64,000 bases of DNA. Source: Zobellia alginiliquefaciens (GTDB lineage: Bacteria; Bacteroidota; Bacteroidia; Flavobacteriales; Flavobacteriaceae). A model generated the notes under the pieces. The model was not told the DNA's origin and did no database searches. It saw only the letters and a list, made by a program, of their open reading frames with translations. The position numbers and the translations under genes are program-made. Below, piece by piece: positions 1 to 8,046 of the stretch. The stretch covers positions 1,798,001 through 1,862,000 of the forward strand of contig NZ_CP119758.1 in assembly GCF_029323795.1 (NCBI RefSeq), in the 5' to 3' direction. Every line of letters begins with the position of its first letter. The stretch's first letter is position 1.

Positions 1-492
1 GTGGTCATAGGCAACTTGCCTTTTCTGTTGAGTGACACGGTAGGGTTTATCCGAAAACTACCTACACAGTTGGTAGAGAGTTTTAAAAGTACTTTGGATG
101 AAGTTCGTGAAGCAGACTTGTTACTCCACATTGTTGATATTTCACATCCACAATTTGAAGAGCATATTGAATCCGTCAACAAAATTCTTGATGAAATAGA
201 TAGTGCCGATAAGAATACTATAATGGTATTCAATAAAATTGACCAATATAAGCATGCGGAGATAGACGAGGACGATTTAATAACCGAAAGGAACGAAAGG
301 CATTTTACCATTGAAGAGTGGAAAAAAACCTGGATGCAGCGAGTTGGAAATAAGGCTTTGTTTATATCTGCCTTAAATAAAGAGAATCTAGATGAGTTTA
401 GAAAAAGGGTATATGACGAGGTGCGGGATATTCATGTAACCCGTTTTCCGTATAATAACTTTTTATATCCTGAACATTTAGATCAATACTAG
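1..492 (+). CDS. hflX: GTPase HflX, 3' part (partial)
   Basis: This is the C-terminal part of HflX, a GTPase that binds the 50S ribosomal subunit and splits or rescues stalled ribosomes. The visible part has the G3 motif DTVGF (residues 12-16), the HflX-typical [13 protein letters not shown] stretch just after it, the G4 motif NKID (78-81) and a G5-like ISAL (122-125). The N-terminal HflX domain and the P-loop lie before the window, so the GTG at base 1 is an internal valine rather than a start. The gene ends at TAG 490-492 and runs into a repeat-rich gap. The family call is firm. Confidence 0.95.
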   Translation: MVIGNLPFLLSDTVGFIRKLPTQLVESFKSTLDEVREADLLLHIVDISHPQFEEHIESVNKILDEIDSADKNTIMVFNKIDQYKHAEIDEDDLITERNERHFTIEEWKKTWMQRVGNKALFISALNKENLDEFRKRVYDEVRDIHVTRFPYNNFLYPEHLDQY

Positions 493-514
493 CACCTATT
501 TCAGGTTCGCTTAC

Positions 515-734
515 CATTCGTCGGGGATACCGAACAACTTATATTTTTCACAACAGAGTTGAGCCAGTTCACAACAATAATTTAGACAGCTGAGCAAACA
601 GACGTAAGTTTACAGTGTAATTAAGTAATAGTATTGATCCCAAATCGAATCTTGAACTTAACCGAAACAAGTAATGAACCCCAAACCCATTGCTTGACAA
701 AAAAATAATACCAAATTGACCAAACCTACTTGAT
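515..734 (+). repeat. Dispersed intergenic repeat, copy A
   Basis: The core at 543-673 matches 839-969 at a constant offset of 296 bases with only a few mismatches and no indels. It carries TTCACAACA at 547-555 and again at 568-576, with starts 21 bp apart, and a TTCGTCG motif 30 bp before the first. It ends in an AAACCTACTT stretch leading into the hairpin at 735-764. It lies between the converging ends of hflX and the DUF3078 gene. I see no coding content in it. Confidence 0.8.
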
Positions 735-764
735 AAAAAAACCCTCTTAAAAGAGGGTTTTTTT
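735..764. terminator. Rho-independent terminator, probably of hflX
   Basis: A perfect inverted repeat with 14-base arms (A7-CCCTCTT / AAGAGGG-T7) forms a GC-centred hairpin with a T run on both strands. It is the first strong hairpin after hflX and sits at the end of repeat copy A. Confidence 0.75.
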
Positions 765-810
765 ATATCTATAGTTTTACCCCATCTGTTTAAAAGCAAG
801 AAGAACATGC

Positions 811-1039
811 CGTTCATCGAGCACACCTAACAGCTTGTATTTTTCACAACAGAGTTGAGCCAGTTCACAACAATAATTTAGACAGCTGAGCAAACAGACG
901 TAAGTTTACAGTGTAATTAAGTGATAGTAATGACCCCAAATCGAATCTTGAACTTAACCTAAACAAGTACGAATCCCAAATCCGGACTTGACCTACGAAA
1001 AGCTTAAAAATTGTGATCCCAAATTGCAATTAAAAGTAT
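811..1039 (+). repeat. Dispersed intergenic repeat, copy B
   Basis: This is the near-identical partner of copy A, 296 bases downstream. It has TTCACAACA at 843-851 and 864-872 (21 bp apart) and TTCATCG at 813-819. The later part contains three CCCAAAT motifs at 935, 975 and 1018, so the unit has its own internal repetition. It runs straight into the long palindrome at 1040-1101. Confidence 0.8.
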
Positions 1040-1101
1040 AAACAAACCTACTTAACAAAAAAGCCCGTCTAGACGGGCTTTTTTGTTAAGTAGGTTTGTT
1101 T
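1040..1101. terminator. 62-bp perfect palindrome with terminator core
   Basis: Bases 1040-1101 are a perfect inverted repeat without mismatch, centred between 1070 and 1071. The core GCCCGTCTAGACGGGC is flanked by A6/T6 tracts, so it can act as a bidirectional terminator. The outer arms carry AACCTACTTAAC, a motif also seen beside the hairpins at 735, 1329 and 20010. No gene ends immediately next to it. Confidence 0.8.
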
Positions 1102-1154
1102 TGAAATCTAGTGTACTTTCTGATGTGCATTTCAACCGAGATATGTTCATTTTA

Positions 1155-1327
1155 ACGGATTTCACCACAAAATAAGATAGGTTCACAACAAAAATTTAGC
1201 GTTCACCACGTTCCCGCATACATTCGTCTTGTATTTGAAATTTTAGTGTACGTCCCGAATAAATTACTTAAATAAAGTTTGATTTATTGACTGTACAACC
1301 AAACTTAACGTATCCTACTTAACTAAA
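1155..1327 (+). repeat. Degenerate copy C of the dispersed repeat
   Basis: TTCACCACA at 1161-1169 and TTCACAACA at 1182-1190 keep the 21-bp spacing of copies A and B and are followed by the same AATTTAG. A third TTCACCAC follows at 1202. A CCTACTTAAC motif comes just before the hairpin at 1329-1359. Most of the middle has diverged, so the copy is recognised by its motifs and their order. Confidence 0.55.
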
Positions 1328-1328
1328 A

Positions 1329-1359
1329 AAAACGCCCCGATATAGTATCGGGGCGTTTT
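1329..1359 (-). terminator. Terminator of the DUF3078 gene and sufSE-side genes
   Basis: A stem with 14-base arms (AAAACGCCCCGATA and its complement) and a 3-base loop lies 26 bases past the stop of the DUF3078 gene. Read on the minus strand it is followed by a run of T. Confidence 0.85.
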
Positions 1360-1384
1360 CATTATATAATCGTTTTCTTTTCTC

Positions 1385-2317
1385 TTAAAAAGCGTAGTTC
1401 AAACCAAAAAGGTAGTAACTCTGCAAGTCGTTATCAATATTATCAAAAGTAGGTGCTGGAGTCGGTACAGGAACAGCCGCCAATGCATTACCCAATGCCT
1501 CTTGCTTGTTGTTTCTCAACCCAAATTCAAAACCTACACCAATACCCTTCCATAGTGTATAACCAAAAGAGTTGATCCATGTCCAGTTGGAAAGGTCACC
1601 ACTCTTGTAGCTCTGAAAAGTAGAGAAGTTAGTCTTAAAATTAATTGCACCTAATTGCTTTGCATAATCCACAACGATTTTAGCACCTGCAGATGATTCA
1701 TAAGCTGCATCGTTATCAGCAAAAACAAAGTTGTAGTTCAATGGGTGAATAACAACTACCATATCAGGAATAGGAGTCCAAGTAGCACCCACACCAAAAT
1801 CTAAATAACCAGGGTCATTAAAATTATTGATAATTGATGTACGATATTCCATCAATGCTGAAACAGCAAAGTTTTTATTCAACTTATAACCGTAAAGCGA
1901 CGTGATATTAAAAACATCTGTTGTTCCGTCAAAACCTTCGTCATCACTTGGGTCATTTTTATCATCTAATTTTACCCATTGCAAATTAACGTTGGCAGAA
2001 TTTCTCCAGAAGAATTTTTCTCTATCTAAATTAGCAATAGCGTTAACCGTAACCCCTATATTTCCGGCGGAGTTATCTGGTGTTCCCTGTGAATACCAGT
2101 TATTAAATTTAGATAGGTTGGCACCAATAGTACCAAATGCTCTTATTTTCCATCCTGGGAAAGCATCAATTTGCCCTTGAAGAGCATCCACCCTACTTTG
2201 AATAGCGCTAATGGAGTCTTTTTTCGTAGCTTGTTCAGCTTTTAATTCATCTAATGTCTGGGCAAAACCTACCGAAAAGGTAAGCATAGCCAAAGATGTT
2301 AGCAGTAATTTTCTCAT
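1385..2317 (-). CDS. DUF3078 domain-containing outer-membrane protein
   Basis: A 310-residue exported protein of the Bacteroidota DUF3078 family, whose function is unknown. Residues 1-20 form a signal peptide ending SVGFAQ. A short helical segment (about 21-40) follows, then alternating aromatic strands that end in YYLFGLNYAF, a typical outer-membrane barrel terminus. I chose the ATG at 2317 because it directly precedes the signal peptide; an ATG 27 bases upstream would add nine residues before it. It is the last gene of the sufE-sufT-DUF2480 run and is followed by a terminator. The neighbourhood does not show that it takes part in iron-sulfur assembly. Confidence 0.85.
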   Translation of the reverse strand: MRKLLLTSLAMLTFSVGFAQTLDELKAEQATKKDSISAIQSRVDALQGQIDAFPGWKIRAFGTIGANLSKFNNWYSQGTPDNSAGNIGVTVNAIANLDREKFFWRNSANVNLQWVKLDDKNDPSDDEGFDGTTDVFNITSLYGYKLNKNFAVSALMEYRTSIINNFNDPGYLDFGVGATWTPIPDMVVVIHPLNYNFVFADNDAAYESSAGAKIVVDYAKQLGAINFKTNFSTFQSYKSGDLSNWTWINSFGYTLWKGIGVGFEFGLRNNKQEALGNALAAVPVPTPAPTFDNIDNDLQSYYLFGLNYAF

Positions 2318-2383
2318 GGTTTTTGTGTTTATTATTATAGACACGCAAAAGTACTAATTGTCACTTATTTTAATAACAAATGT

Positions 2384-2890
2384 CTACTTTCTTTTAAATA
2401 AAGGCACTGAAGAACATGCCTCTCCGTACATGAGGGATTTTACTACGGGTTGTAACTTACCTATAATCAATACGTAAGCATTAGGAGGAACAGGCTTGTT
2501 ACTACAGCCTTTAACAATTACCAATTTATCTTTAAACTCAGTAACATCTAAATTATTTATAACATCAGCGTAAAGAATCGTCTCCAATTCTTCAAGCGAG
2601 CCTTTTATATACCGTTTAGTATATGGCTGAAGTTTTGTAGCCAACAACATATATGCCCAACCTGGAACAATAGCATCCGTTGAGCAGTGCAAAGCCACAT
2701 ACGCATCTTGATATTGCGACCAATCGTGAGCTTCAGCACTAGCCCTAAATTCCTTTTCCTTTAAAATAAAGCCTTCTAGCAACCAATCGGAAATATCAAA
2801 AATCACACGCTTGCCAGGAAGATAATAATCTTCTAGGTTAAATGTAACCAGTTTACTCTCCGCAACTCTATTGATTATTTCGTCAGCCAT
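2384..2890 (-). CDS. DUF2480 family protein
   Basis: A 168-residue cytoplasmic protein of the DUF2480 family, which in Flavobacteriia is typically found within the suf cluster. There is no signal peptide or membrane segment. Two cysteine-containing stretches, LHCSTDA and VKGCSNKPVP, and a late EACSSVP are the only candidate metal or sulfur-handling sites. It follows sufT after 6 bases and is very likely co-transcribed with it. A role in SUF maturation is an inference from position. The family assignment is firm and the molecular function is unknown. Confidence 0.85.
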   Translation of the reverse strand: MADEIINRVAESKLVTFNLEDYYLPGKRVIFDISDWLLEGFILKEKEFRASAEAHDWSQYQDAYVALHCSTDAIVPGWAYMLLATKLQPYTKRYIKGSLEELETILYADVINNLDVTEFKDKLVIVKGCSNKPVPPNAYVLIIGKLQPVVKSLMYGEACSSVPLFKRK

Positions 2891-2896
2891 ATTATT

Positions 2897-3226
2897 TTAT
2901 AACAAGCCCAATTCTAATTTAGCTTCCTCGCTCATCAAATCTTGAGTCCATGGTGGGTCAAAGGTAATTTCCACCTCTGCATCTTTAACTATATCCAAGG
3001 ACTTAACTTTTTCCTCTACCTCGGCAGGAAGAGATTCCGCCACTGGGCAGTTTGGAGATGTAAGGGTCATTAATATTTTAACCTCGTTGTCTTCATTCAC
3101 GAAAACATCATAAATTAAACCTAACTCATATATATCTACCGGAATTTCTGGATCATAGATAGTTTTAAGTACAACTACTATTTTCTCACCTAATTCCTGG
3201 CCATCTATTGTTGTTTCTTCGCTCAT
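2897..3226 (-). CDS. sufT: SufT-like MIP18-family (DUF59) protein
   Basis: A 109-residue protein made almost entirely of a DUF59/MIP18 domain, the family that helps deliver Fe-S clusters to target proteins. Visible hallmarks are the early YDPEIPVDIYELGLIY motif, then LTSPNCPVAESLP with the conserved cysteine, and the late FDPPWTQDLMSEEAK signature. Length and start are normal for SufT. It lies 49 bases after sufE and 6 bases before DUF2480, which supports a role as an auxiliary SUF factor in cluster transfer. Confidence 0.9.
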   Translation of the reverse strand: MSEETTIDGQELGEKIVVVLKTIYDPEIPVDIYELGLIYDVFVNEDNEVKILMTLTSPNCPVAESLPAEVEEKVKSLDIVKDAEVEITFDPPWTQDLMSEEAKLELGLL

Positions 3227-3275
3227 TTTCTTGAGATTATTTTTTAAAAATCTGGTAGCACTAAAAACAGCTACC

Positions 3276-3698
3276 CTAATTTAGTTGTGTTTGGTAAGCT
3301 ACCGCATACAGCTTCAACTGTTTTATCATACTCACCAAACCGTTTGCCCTAGTTGGGGAAAGATGTTCTTTTAGACCTATTTCATCAATAAAATCCGTGT
3401 CTGCATCAATAATATCCTGTGGTTTCTGATTGCTAAAAGCCCGTATTAAAATGGCGATTATACCTTTTGTTATAATAGCATCACTATCAGCAGTAAACAC
3501 CAACTTATCTTCCTCTAACTCCGCGTGTACCCATACCTTACTTTGACAACCTTTAATAATATTATCTTCGGTCTTATAAGTATCATTAATAAGAGGAAGG
3601 CTCTTACCTAAATCAATCATATATTCATAACGCTGCATCCAATCATCGAACATCGAAAATTCGTCTACTATTTCTTCCTGTATTTCCTTTATCTGCAT
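3276..3698 (-). CDS. sufE: Cysteine desulfuration protein SufE
   Basis: SufE takes the persulfide sulfur from SufS and passes it to the SufBCD scaffold. The 140-residue protein has the active cysteine in IIKGCQSKVW (Cys51). I start it at the ATG at 3698. The in-frame TTG at 3716 overlaps a TATTTTTG promoter element (3714-3721) and would lie upstream of the transcript. It is followed by sufT, DUF2480 and DUF3078 in the same direction and lies 74 bases after sufS, so it can be expressed both with sufS and from its own promoter. Confidence 0.95.
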   Translation of the reverse strand: MQIKEIQEEIVDEFSMFDDWMQRYEYMIDLGKSLPLINDTYKTEDNIIKGCQSKVWVHAELEEDKLVFTADSDAIITKGIIAILIRAFSNQKPQDIIDADTDFIDEIGLKEHLSPTRANGLVSMIKQLKLYAVAYQTQLN

Positions 3699-3713
3699 TG
3701 TCGTTATTTTGGG

Positions 3714-3744
3714 CAAAAATACAATAAGTATCTATGGATTTCAA
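3714..3744 (-). promoter_or_regulatory. Promoter of sufE
   Basis: On the minus strand TTG (3742-3744) is followed after 20 bp by TATTTTTG (3714-3721), matching the Bacteroidota sigma-A consensus TTG-N19-TAnnTTTG. The ATG of sufE follows about 15 bases after the -7 box, giving a very short leader. Confidence 0.75.
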
Positions 3745-3772
3745 CTCTTTAAGAGAATGATAACGCTAGTTG

Positions 3773-4987
3773 CTATTCTAGCATGCCTTTGGCCCTAACA
3801 ACGGCAGCGACCAAATCATCTACCTCACTCATAGTATTATAGAAGCTAAAGCTAGCACGAACGGTACCCGGTATTTTATAGAAGTCCATAATTGGTTGTG
3901 CACAATGGTGACCAGTTCGTACGGCAATCCCTAACTTATCTAAAATAGAACCTATATCATAAGGATGCAATCCTTCTATATTAAAGGAGATTACGGAAGT
4001 CTTGTTTTTTGCGGTGCCGTAAATCTTTAGCCCTTCTATTTTTAAAAGTTCTTGCGTTGCGTATTCAAGTAATTGATGTTCATATTCTGCAATAGCATCA
4101 AAACCAATACCATTCATATAATCTAGAGCAGCTCCGAACGCAATACCACCACAAATATTTGGTGTTCCTGCCTCAAATTTATGGGGCAGATCTGCATAGG
4201 TAGTTTTTTCAAAAGTTACCTCTGCAATCATTTCCCCACCTCCTTGATAAGGAGGCAATTTATTCAACCATTCTTCTTTTCCGAACAACATGCCAACTCC
4301 GGTCGGTCCACACATTTTATGAGCGGAAGCGGTGTAAAAGTCAACATCTAGCTTTTGCATATCCGCTTTAACGTGAGGAGCAGCCTGAGCGCCATCAATC
4401 AAAACTGCAGCGCCAGCCTCATGTGCTTTATCTATAATTTGTTCTATTGGATTAATAGTTCCCAACGCGTTTGAAATATGGTTGCAGAAAACCAGCTTTG
4501 TACGGTCAGAAAGTAGCTCTTCATAGACATCTATCTTCAGCTCACCCTCTAGGTTCATTGGAATTACCTTTAAAACAGCACCTGTTTTTTCAGCCAACAT
4601 TTGCCAAGGCACTATGTTAGAGTGATGTTCCATAGCGGAAACCAAAATCTCATCTCCTTTTTCAAGTAGTGTTGTAAATCCGTTGGCAACGATATTTATA
4701 CTGTGGGTCGTTCCTGATGTAAAGATGATTTCATATGAATTTTTAGCATTAAAATGCTCCTGAATCTTTTGTCGTGCTACTTCGTACTTATCCGTTGCTT
4801 CTTGTGAAAGGGCATGTACCCCCCTGTGAATATTGGCATTGTAATTCTGGTAGTAATCTACTATCACATCAATAACCTGCTGTGGCGTTTGAGATGTGGC
4901 AGCATTGTCTAAGTATACCAAAGGCTTCCCGTTCACTTCTCTGTTGAGAATAGGAAAATCTTGTCGAATTTTAGTAACGTCTATCAT
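3773..4987 (-). CDS. sufS: SufS-type cysteine desulfurase
   Basis: A 404-residue PLP enzyme that converts cysteine to alanine and loads sulfur on its own cysteine for SUF assembly. The PLP lysine is K224 in SAHKMCGPTG, and the catalytic cysteine is C362 in RTGHHCAQP, the short-loop arrangement of group II desulfurases (SufS, not IscS). The length is normal. It starts a second suf unit: a beta-barrel gene and a terminator separate it from sufABCD. A TATCTTTG box lies 18 bases before its ATG. Confidence 0.97.
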   Translation of the reverse strand: MIDVTKIRQDFPILNREVNGKPLVYLDNAATSQTPQQVIDVIVDYYQNYNANIHRGVHALSQEATDKYEVARQKIQEHFNAKNSYEIIFTSGTTHSINIVANGFTTLLEKGDEILVSAMEHHSNIVPWQMLAEKTGAVLKVIPMNLEGELKIDVYEELLSDRTKLVFCNHISNALGTINPIEQIIDKAHEAGAAVLIDGAQAAPHVKADMQKLDVDFYTASAHKMCGPTGVGMLFGKEEWLNKLPPYQGGGEMIAEVTFEKTTYADLPHKFEAGTPNICGGIAFGAALDYMNGIGFDAIAEYEHQLLEYATQELLKIEGLKIYGTAKNKTSVISFNIEGLHPYDIGSILDKLGIAVRTGHHCAQPIMDFYKIPGTVRASFSFYNTMSEVDDLVAAVVRAKGMLE

Positions 4988-5004
4988 AACAATTATATTG
5001 AATA

Positions 5005-5012
5005 CAAAGATA
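5005..5012 (-). promoter_or_regulatory. -7 box of the sufS promoter
   Basis: TATCTTTG on the minus strand is an exact TAnnTTTG match 18 bases before the sufS ATG. No good TTG lies at the usual distance, so the -33 box is weak. Confidence 0.5.
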
Positions 5013-5080
5013 CCGACTATGCCTTAAAGTACAGTGTAAATATGCGGGTTTATAAATTTCGGATATTGGTATAAAAGAAA

Positions 5081-5106
5081 AAATCCAAGATAGTTATCTT
5101 GGATTT
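5081..5106 (-). terminator. Terminator after the beta-barrel gene
   Basis: A 12-base perfect stem (AAATCCAAGATA and its complement) lies 22 bases past the stop of the beta-barrel gene. Read on the minus strand it is followed by TTTTTTC. It separates that gene from sufS. Confidence 0.8.
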
Positions 5107-5127
5107 CATTACAGATTGATATTTTAG

Positions 5128-5718
5128 TTAAAACCTAAAACCAGCTCCAAACTTTAAATAACCGAGGTTATAATCTACCCCTACATTGGTACCATCATAT
5201 TCATATGTATCTTTGACGCTTATATAATCATATTGCACTTGTAAAAAGAATCTATCAGTAATGTCGTATGCAAGCCCTAGGTTTACATTTAAGCCCCCTG
5301 ATGAAACTGTGTTTTTATAGGATTCACCAGAAACTAAACCTTCATATTTAGACTCAATAATGGAATACCCTAAACCTATGCTAGGGTGAAGCTTTGTTAA
5401 TGCCGGTATGTTGAACTCTGCGAAAACTTTAGGCTGTATCAACCAATTGGTTTCGTCAAAATCCGTATTGGTAGGGCTGACCTGATCATCTATATTTTTT
5501 TTGAACACTCCTGCATTAATACCTGCTCCAATTTTTACAATACTTAAATCTAAAAATCGATATTTTACGCCGAGGTCTATAATACCAGGAGCATCATTTC
5601 CCAGTTCATCCCCAACAGACAAGGGATAGTTAGCCTCTACACTCCACTTTTGATCTTGGGCCAATACGCTTACACTTAAAAAAAATACTGAAACTGTTAA
5701 AAAGTAAAATTTTCTCAT
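5128..5718 (-). CDS. Small outer-membrane beta-barrel protein
   Basis: A 196-residue exported protein with a signal peptide of about 20 residues (cleavage after SVLAQ) and amphipathic beta-strands ending in LGYLKFGAGFRF, whose last residue is phenylalanine as in many outer-membrane barrels. It resembles OmpW/porin-type 8-stranded proteins, but I cannot name a specific family. It sits between sufD and sufS and has terminators on both sides, so it is a separate transcription unit inserted in the suf region. A metal- or redox-related function would be a guess from position. Confidence 0.75.
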   Translation of the reverse strand: MRKFYFLTVSVFFLSVSVLAQDQKWSVEANYPLSVGDELGNDAPGIIDLGVKYRFLDLSIVKIGAGINAGVFKKNIDDQVSPTNTDFDETNWLIQPKVFAEFNIPALTKLHPSIGLGYSIIESKYEGLVSGESYKNTVSSGGLNVNLGLAYDITDRFFLQVQYDYISVKDTYEYDGTNVGVDYNLGYLKFGAGFRF

Positions 5719-5782
5719 CTGAACGATTAATTAAGGGTTTATAATTCGTTCGTAAATCTATAAGTAATTTCCTTCAAAAAAA

Positions 5783-5807
5783 TAACGGCACTCCTAAAGT
5801 GCCGTTA
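5783..5807 (-). terminator. Terminator of the sufABCD unit
   Basis: A 9-base stem (TAACGGCAC and its complement) with a 7-base loop lies 51 bases past the sufD stop. On the minus strand it is followed by a T-rich run. Confidence 0.8.
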
Positions 5808-5857
5808 AATAATTTCTGTATTTTATGATAATTTTTTGCTAAAAAGCATCTAATATG

Positions 5858-7174
5858 CTATAGATCAAACCCTAGATTAACACCTAATTTTTTAGCAATC
5901 AATTTGTTAATTCGTGTTTTTAGCTCTGGTATACGTACACTTTCCAAAACATTATTGGCAAAAGCGTACATTAATAAAGCACGTGCTTCTTTCTTGGGAA
6001 TACCACGTGATTGAAGATAGAATAAAGCGTCTTCATCTAACTGGCCAATAGTACAACCATGTGAGCATTTTACATCATCCGCAAAAATTTCCAGCTGCGG
6101 CTTAGTGTTAATAGTGGCCTTATCGCTTACCAAAATATTATTGTTCTGTTGAAAAGCGTTCGTTTTCTGGGCAATCTTATCTACTATAATTTTACCATTG
6201 AAAACACCTGTAGAACTATCACCATAAATACCTTTATAATCTTGGTGACTCTCACAGTTCGGTTCTATGTGATGGACCAATGTATGATGATCTACATGCT
6301 GCTTGTCTCCTAAAATTGTTACCCCTTTCATTGTTGAGTCTATATACTCTCCATTTTGAAAGAAGTTCAAGTTATTACGAGTCAACTTTCCACCAAACGA
6401 AAAAGTATGTACCTTAACAACACTCTTACTTTTTTGATCAATATATGTGTTATCTACCAGGGAAGCGGTAGGTGCATCATTCTGAATTTTATAGTAATCG
6501 ACTATTGCATCTTTAGCCGCAAAAATTTCTGTTACCGCATTGGTCAAAACCTCATTTGATGTCAAACTCTGGTGGCGCTCAATTATTTGAACCTCCGCAT
6601 TTTCTTCTACTACCACCAAATTTCTGGGCTGTAATAAAATAGACTCCTCATTACCCGTTGCAAAATGAATAATCTCAATTGGCTTTTTAGGCATTTTGTT
6701 CTTAGGAATGTAAATATACGCTCCCTCTCTACTAAACGCAGTATTCAAGGTCGTTAACGACTCATCTTTAGATGCTATCTTGTTAAAATAAACATCAATA
6801 ACAGGTTTGTACATAGGTTTCGTAAGCGCAGAACTCATTAGACAGACATCTACCACATCATGAGTAGTATCTGACAGATATGAGCTATAAATACCGTCTA
6901 CAAAAACAATTTTATACGAGTCTATTTCATGTAAAAAATACTTTTTTACATCTTTATACTCAAGGGTATTTTCCTGACGCGGAAAAATGCTAAAATCTAT
7001 CTTCTGAAGACTATTCAAAGAGGTATATTTCCACGCCTCCTCTTTCTTGCTAGGAAAACCTTTAAGTTCAAAATTCTTCATGGCCTCCGTTCGAACATCG
7101 TGCACTGAATGCTCAACATCAACGTTGTTCTCAAACGCCATAAATGAAGAAATTAATTTATCTTTTAAATCCAT
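5858..7174 (-). CDS. sufD: Fe-S cluster assembly protein SufD
   Basis: A 438-residue scaffold subunit that pairs with SufB and the ATPase SufC. The beta-helical SufBD core is visible, with the C-terminal signature around HGCTIGQLDEDALFYLQSRG and then a helical tail. The N-terminal part has the usual KKEEAWKYTSL motif. It follows sufC after 71 bases and is closed by a terminator 51 bases downstream. Length and order (sufB-sufC-sufD) are standard. Confidence 0.95.
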   Translation of the reverse strand: MDLKDKLISSFMAFENNVDVEHSVHDVRTEAMKNFELKGFPSKKEEAWKYTSLNSLQKIDFSIFPRQENTLEYKDVKKYFLHEIDSYKIVFVDGIYSSYLSDTTHDVVDVCLMSSALTKPMYKPVIDVYFNKIASKDESLTTLNTAFSREGAYIYIPKNKMPKKPIEIIHFATGNEESILLQPRNLVVVEENAEVQIIERHQSLTSNEVLTNAVTEIFAAKDAIVDYYKIQNDAPTASLVDNTYIDQKSKSVVKVHTFSFGGKLTRNNLNFFQNGEYIDSTMKGVTILGDKQHVDHHTLVHHIEPNCESHQDYKGIYGDSSTGVFNGKIIVDKIAQKTNAFQQNNNILVSDKATINTKPQLEIFADDVKCSHGCTIGQLDEDALFYLQSRGIPKKEARALLMYAFANNVLESVRIPELKTRINKLIAKKLGVNLGFDL

Positions 7175-7245
7175 ATTCTAATAAGTATTAAGTAATGAGT
7201 ATTAAGTAACGAGCCTTTGTACTCATCACTTTTACTTTTTACTTC

Positions 7246-7998
7246 TTAAACTGCAGTTTCCTGCTTTAACCAATCGTATCCTTTTTCCTCTAGCTCTAAA
7301 GCCAATTCTTTTCCACCGGACTTCACAATTTTACCATTGTGCAATACGTGAACAAAATCAGGAACGATATAATCCAATAAGCGTTGGTAATGTGTAATTA
7401 CAATTACTGCATTATCTTTACTCTTTAGTTTGTTAACGCCGTTAGCTACAATACGCAGGGCATCAATATCCAGACCAGAATCGGTTTCATCCAAAATGGC
7501 TAATTTTGGCTCTAACATTGCCATTTGGAAAATTTCGTTTCGCTTCTTTTCACCACCTGAAAAACCTTGGTTTAAAGAACGAGACAAGAACTTACGGTCA
7601 ATCTCTAACAATTCGGATTTCTCGCGAATCAACTTCAACATATCCTTAGCGGGCATATCTTCAAGGCCTCTTGCTTTTCTAGATTCGTTAATGGCAGTTT
7701 TCATAAAGTTCGTTACCGAAACCCCAGGAATCTCAACAGGATATTGAAAAGACAGGAAAACCCCTTTGTGAGCGCGCTCTTCCGGAGATGTCTCCTCCAA
7801 GTCTTCTCCCTCTAAGGAAACACTACCTTCAGTCACTTCAAACTCCTCTTTACCTGCAATTACTGATGCCAAGGTACTTTTCCCAGAACCGTTAGGCCCC
7901 ATTATAGCATGAACCTCACCAGCTTTTACCTCTAAGTTAATACCTCTTAATATTTCTTTGTCCTCTACACTAGCGTGTAAATTTTCTATTTTTAGCAT
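7246..7998 (-). CDS. sufC: Fe-S cluster assembly ATPase SufC
   Basis: A 250-residue ABC-type ATPase that powers the SufBC2D scaffold. It has Walker A GPNGSGKST, the ABC signature in GFSGGEKKRNE and Walker B LAILDETDSGLD, where D replaces the usual catalytic-neighbour residue as is typical for SufC. There is no membrane domain, consistent with a cytosolic machine. It lies between sufB (48-base gap) and sufD. The 71-base gap after it contains a 14-base tandem duplication at 7184-7211 with no evident function. Confidence 0.97.
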   Translation of the reverse strand: MLKIENLHASVEDKEILRGINLEVKAGEVHAIMGPNGSGKSTLASVIAGKEEFEVTEGSVSLEGEDLEETSPEERAHKGVFLSFQYPVEIPGVSVTNFMKTAINESRKARGLEDMPAKDMLKLIREKSELLEIDRKFLSRSLNQGFSGGEKKRNEIFQMAMLEPKLAILDETDSGLDIDALRIVANGVNKLKSKDNAVIVITHYQRLLDYIVPDFVHVLHNGKIVKSGGKELALELEEKGYDWLKQETAV

Positions 7999-8046
7999 TT
8001 TGCGAATCTTATTTATTTATCTAACTATACTGCATTTGGCCAAGTA

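Noticed and set aside
569-826. 85-residue open frame on the minus strand
   Set aside because: It covers repeat copy A and a terminator, has no protein-family likeness and no promoter. The open frame follows from the AT-rich repeat.
7184-7211. 14-base tandem duplication between sufC and sufD
   Set aside because: Only two imperfect units in an AT-rich gap, with no hairpin or regulatory pattern; probably slippage.
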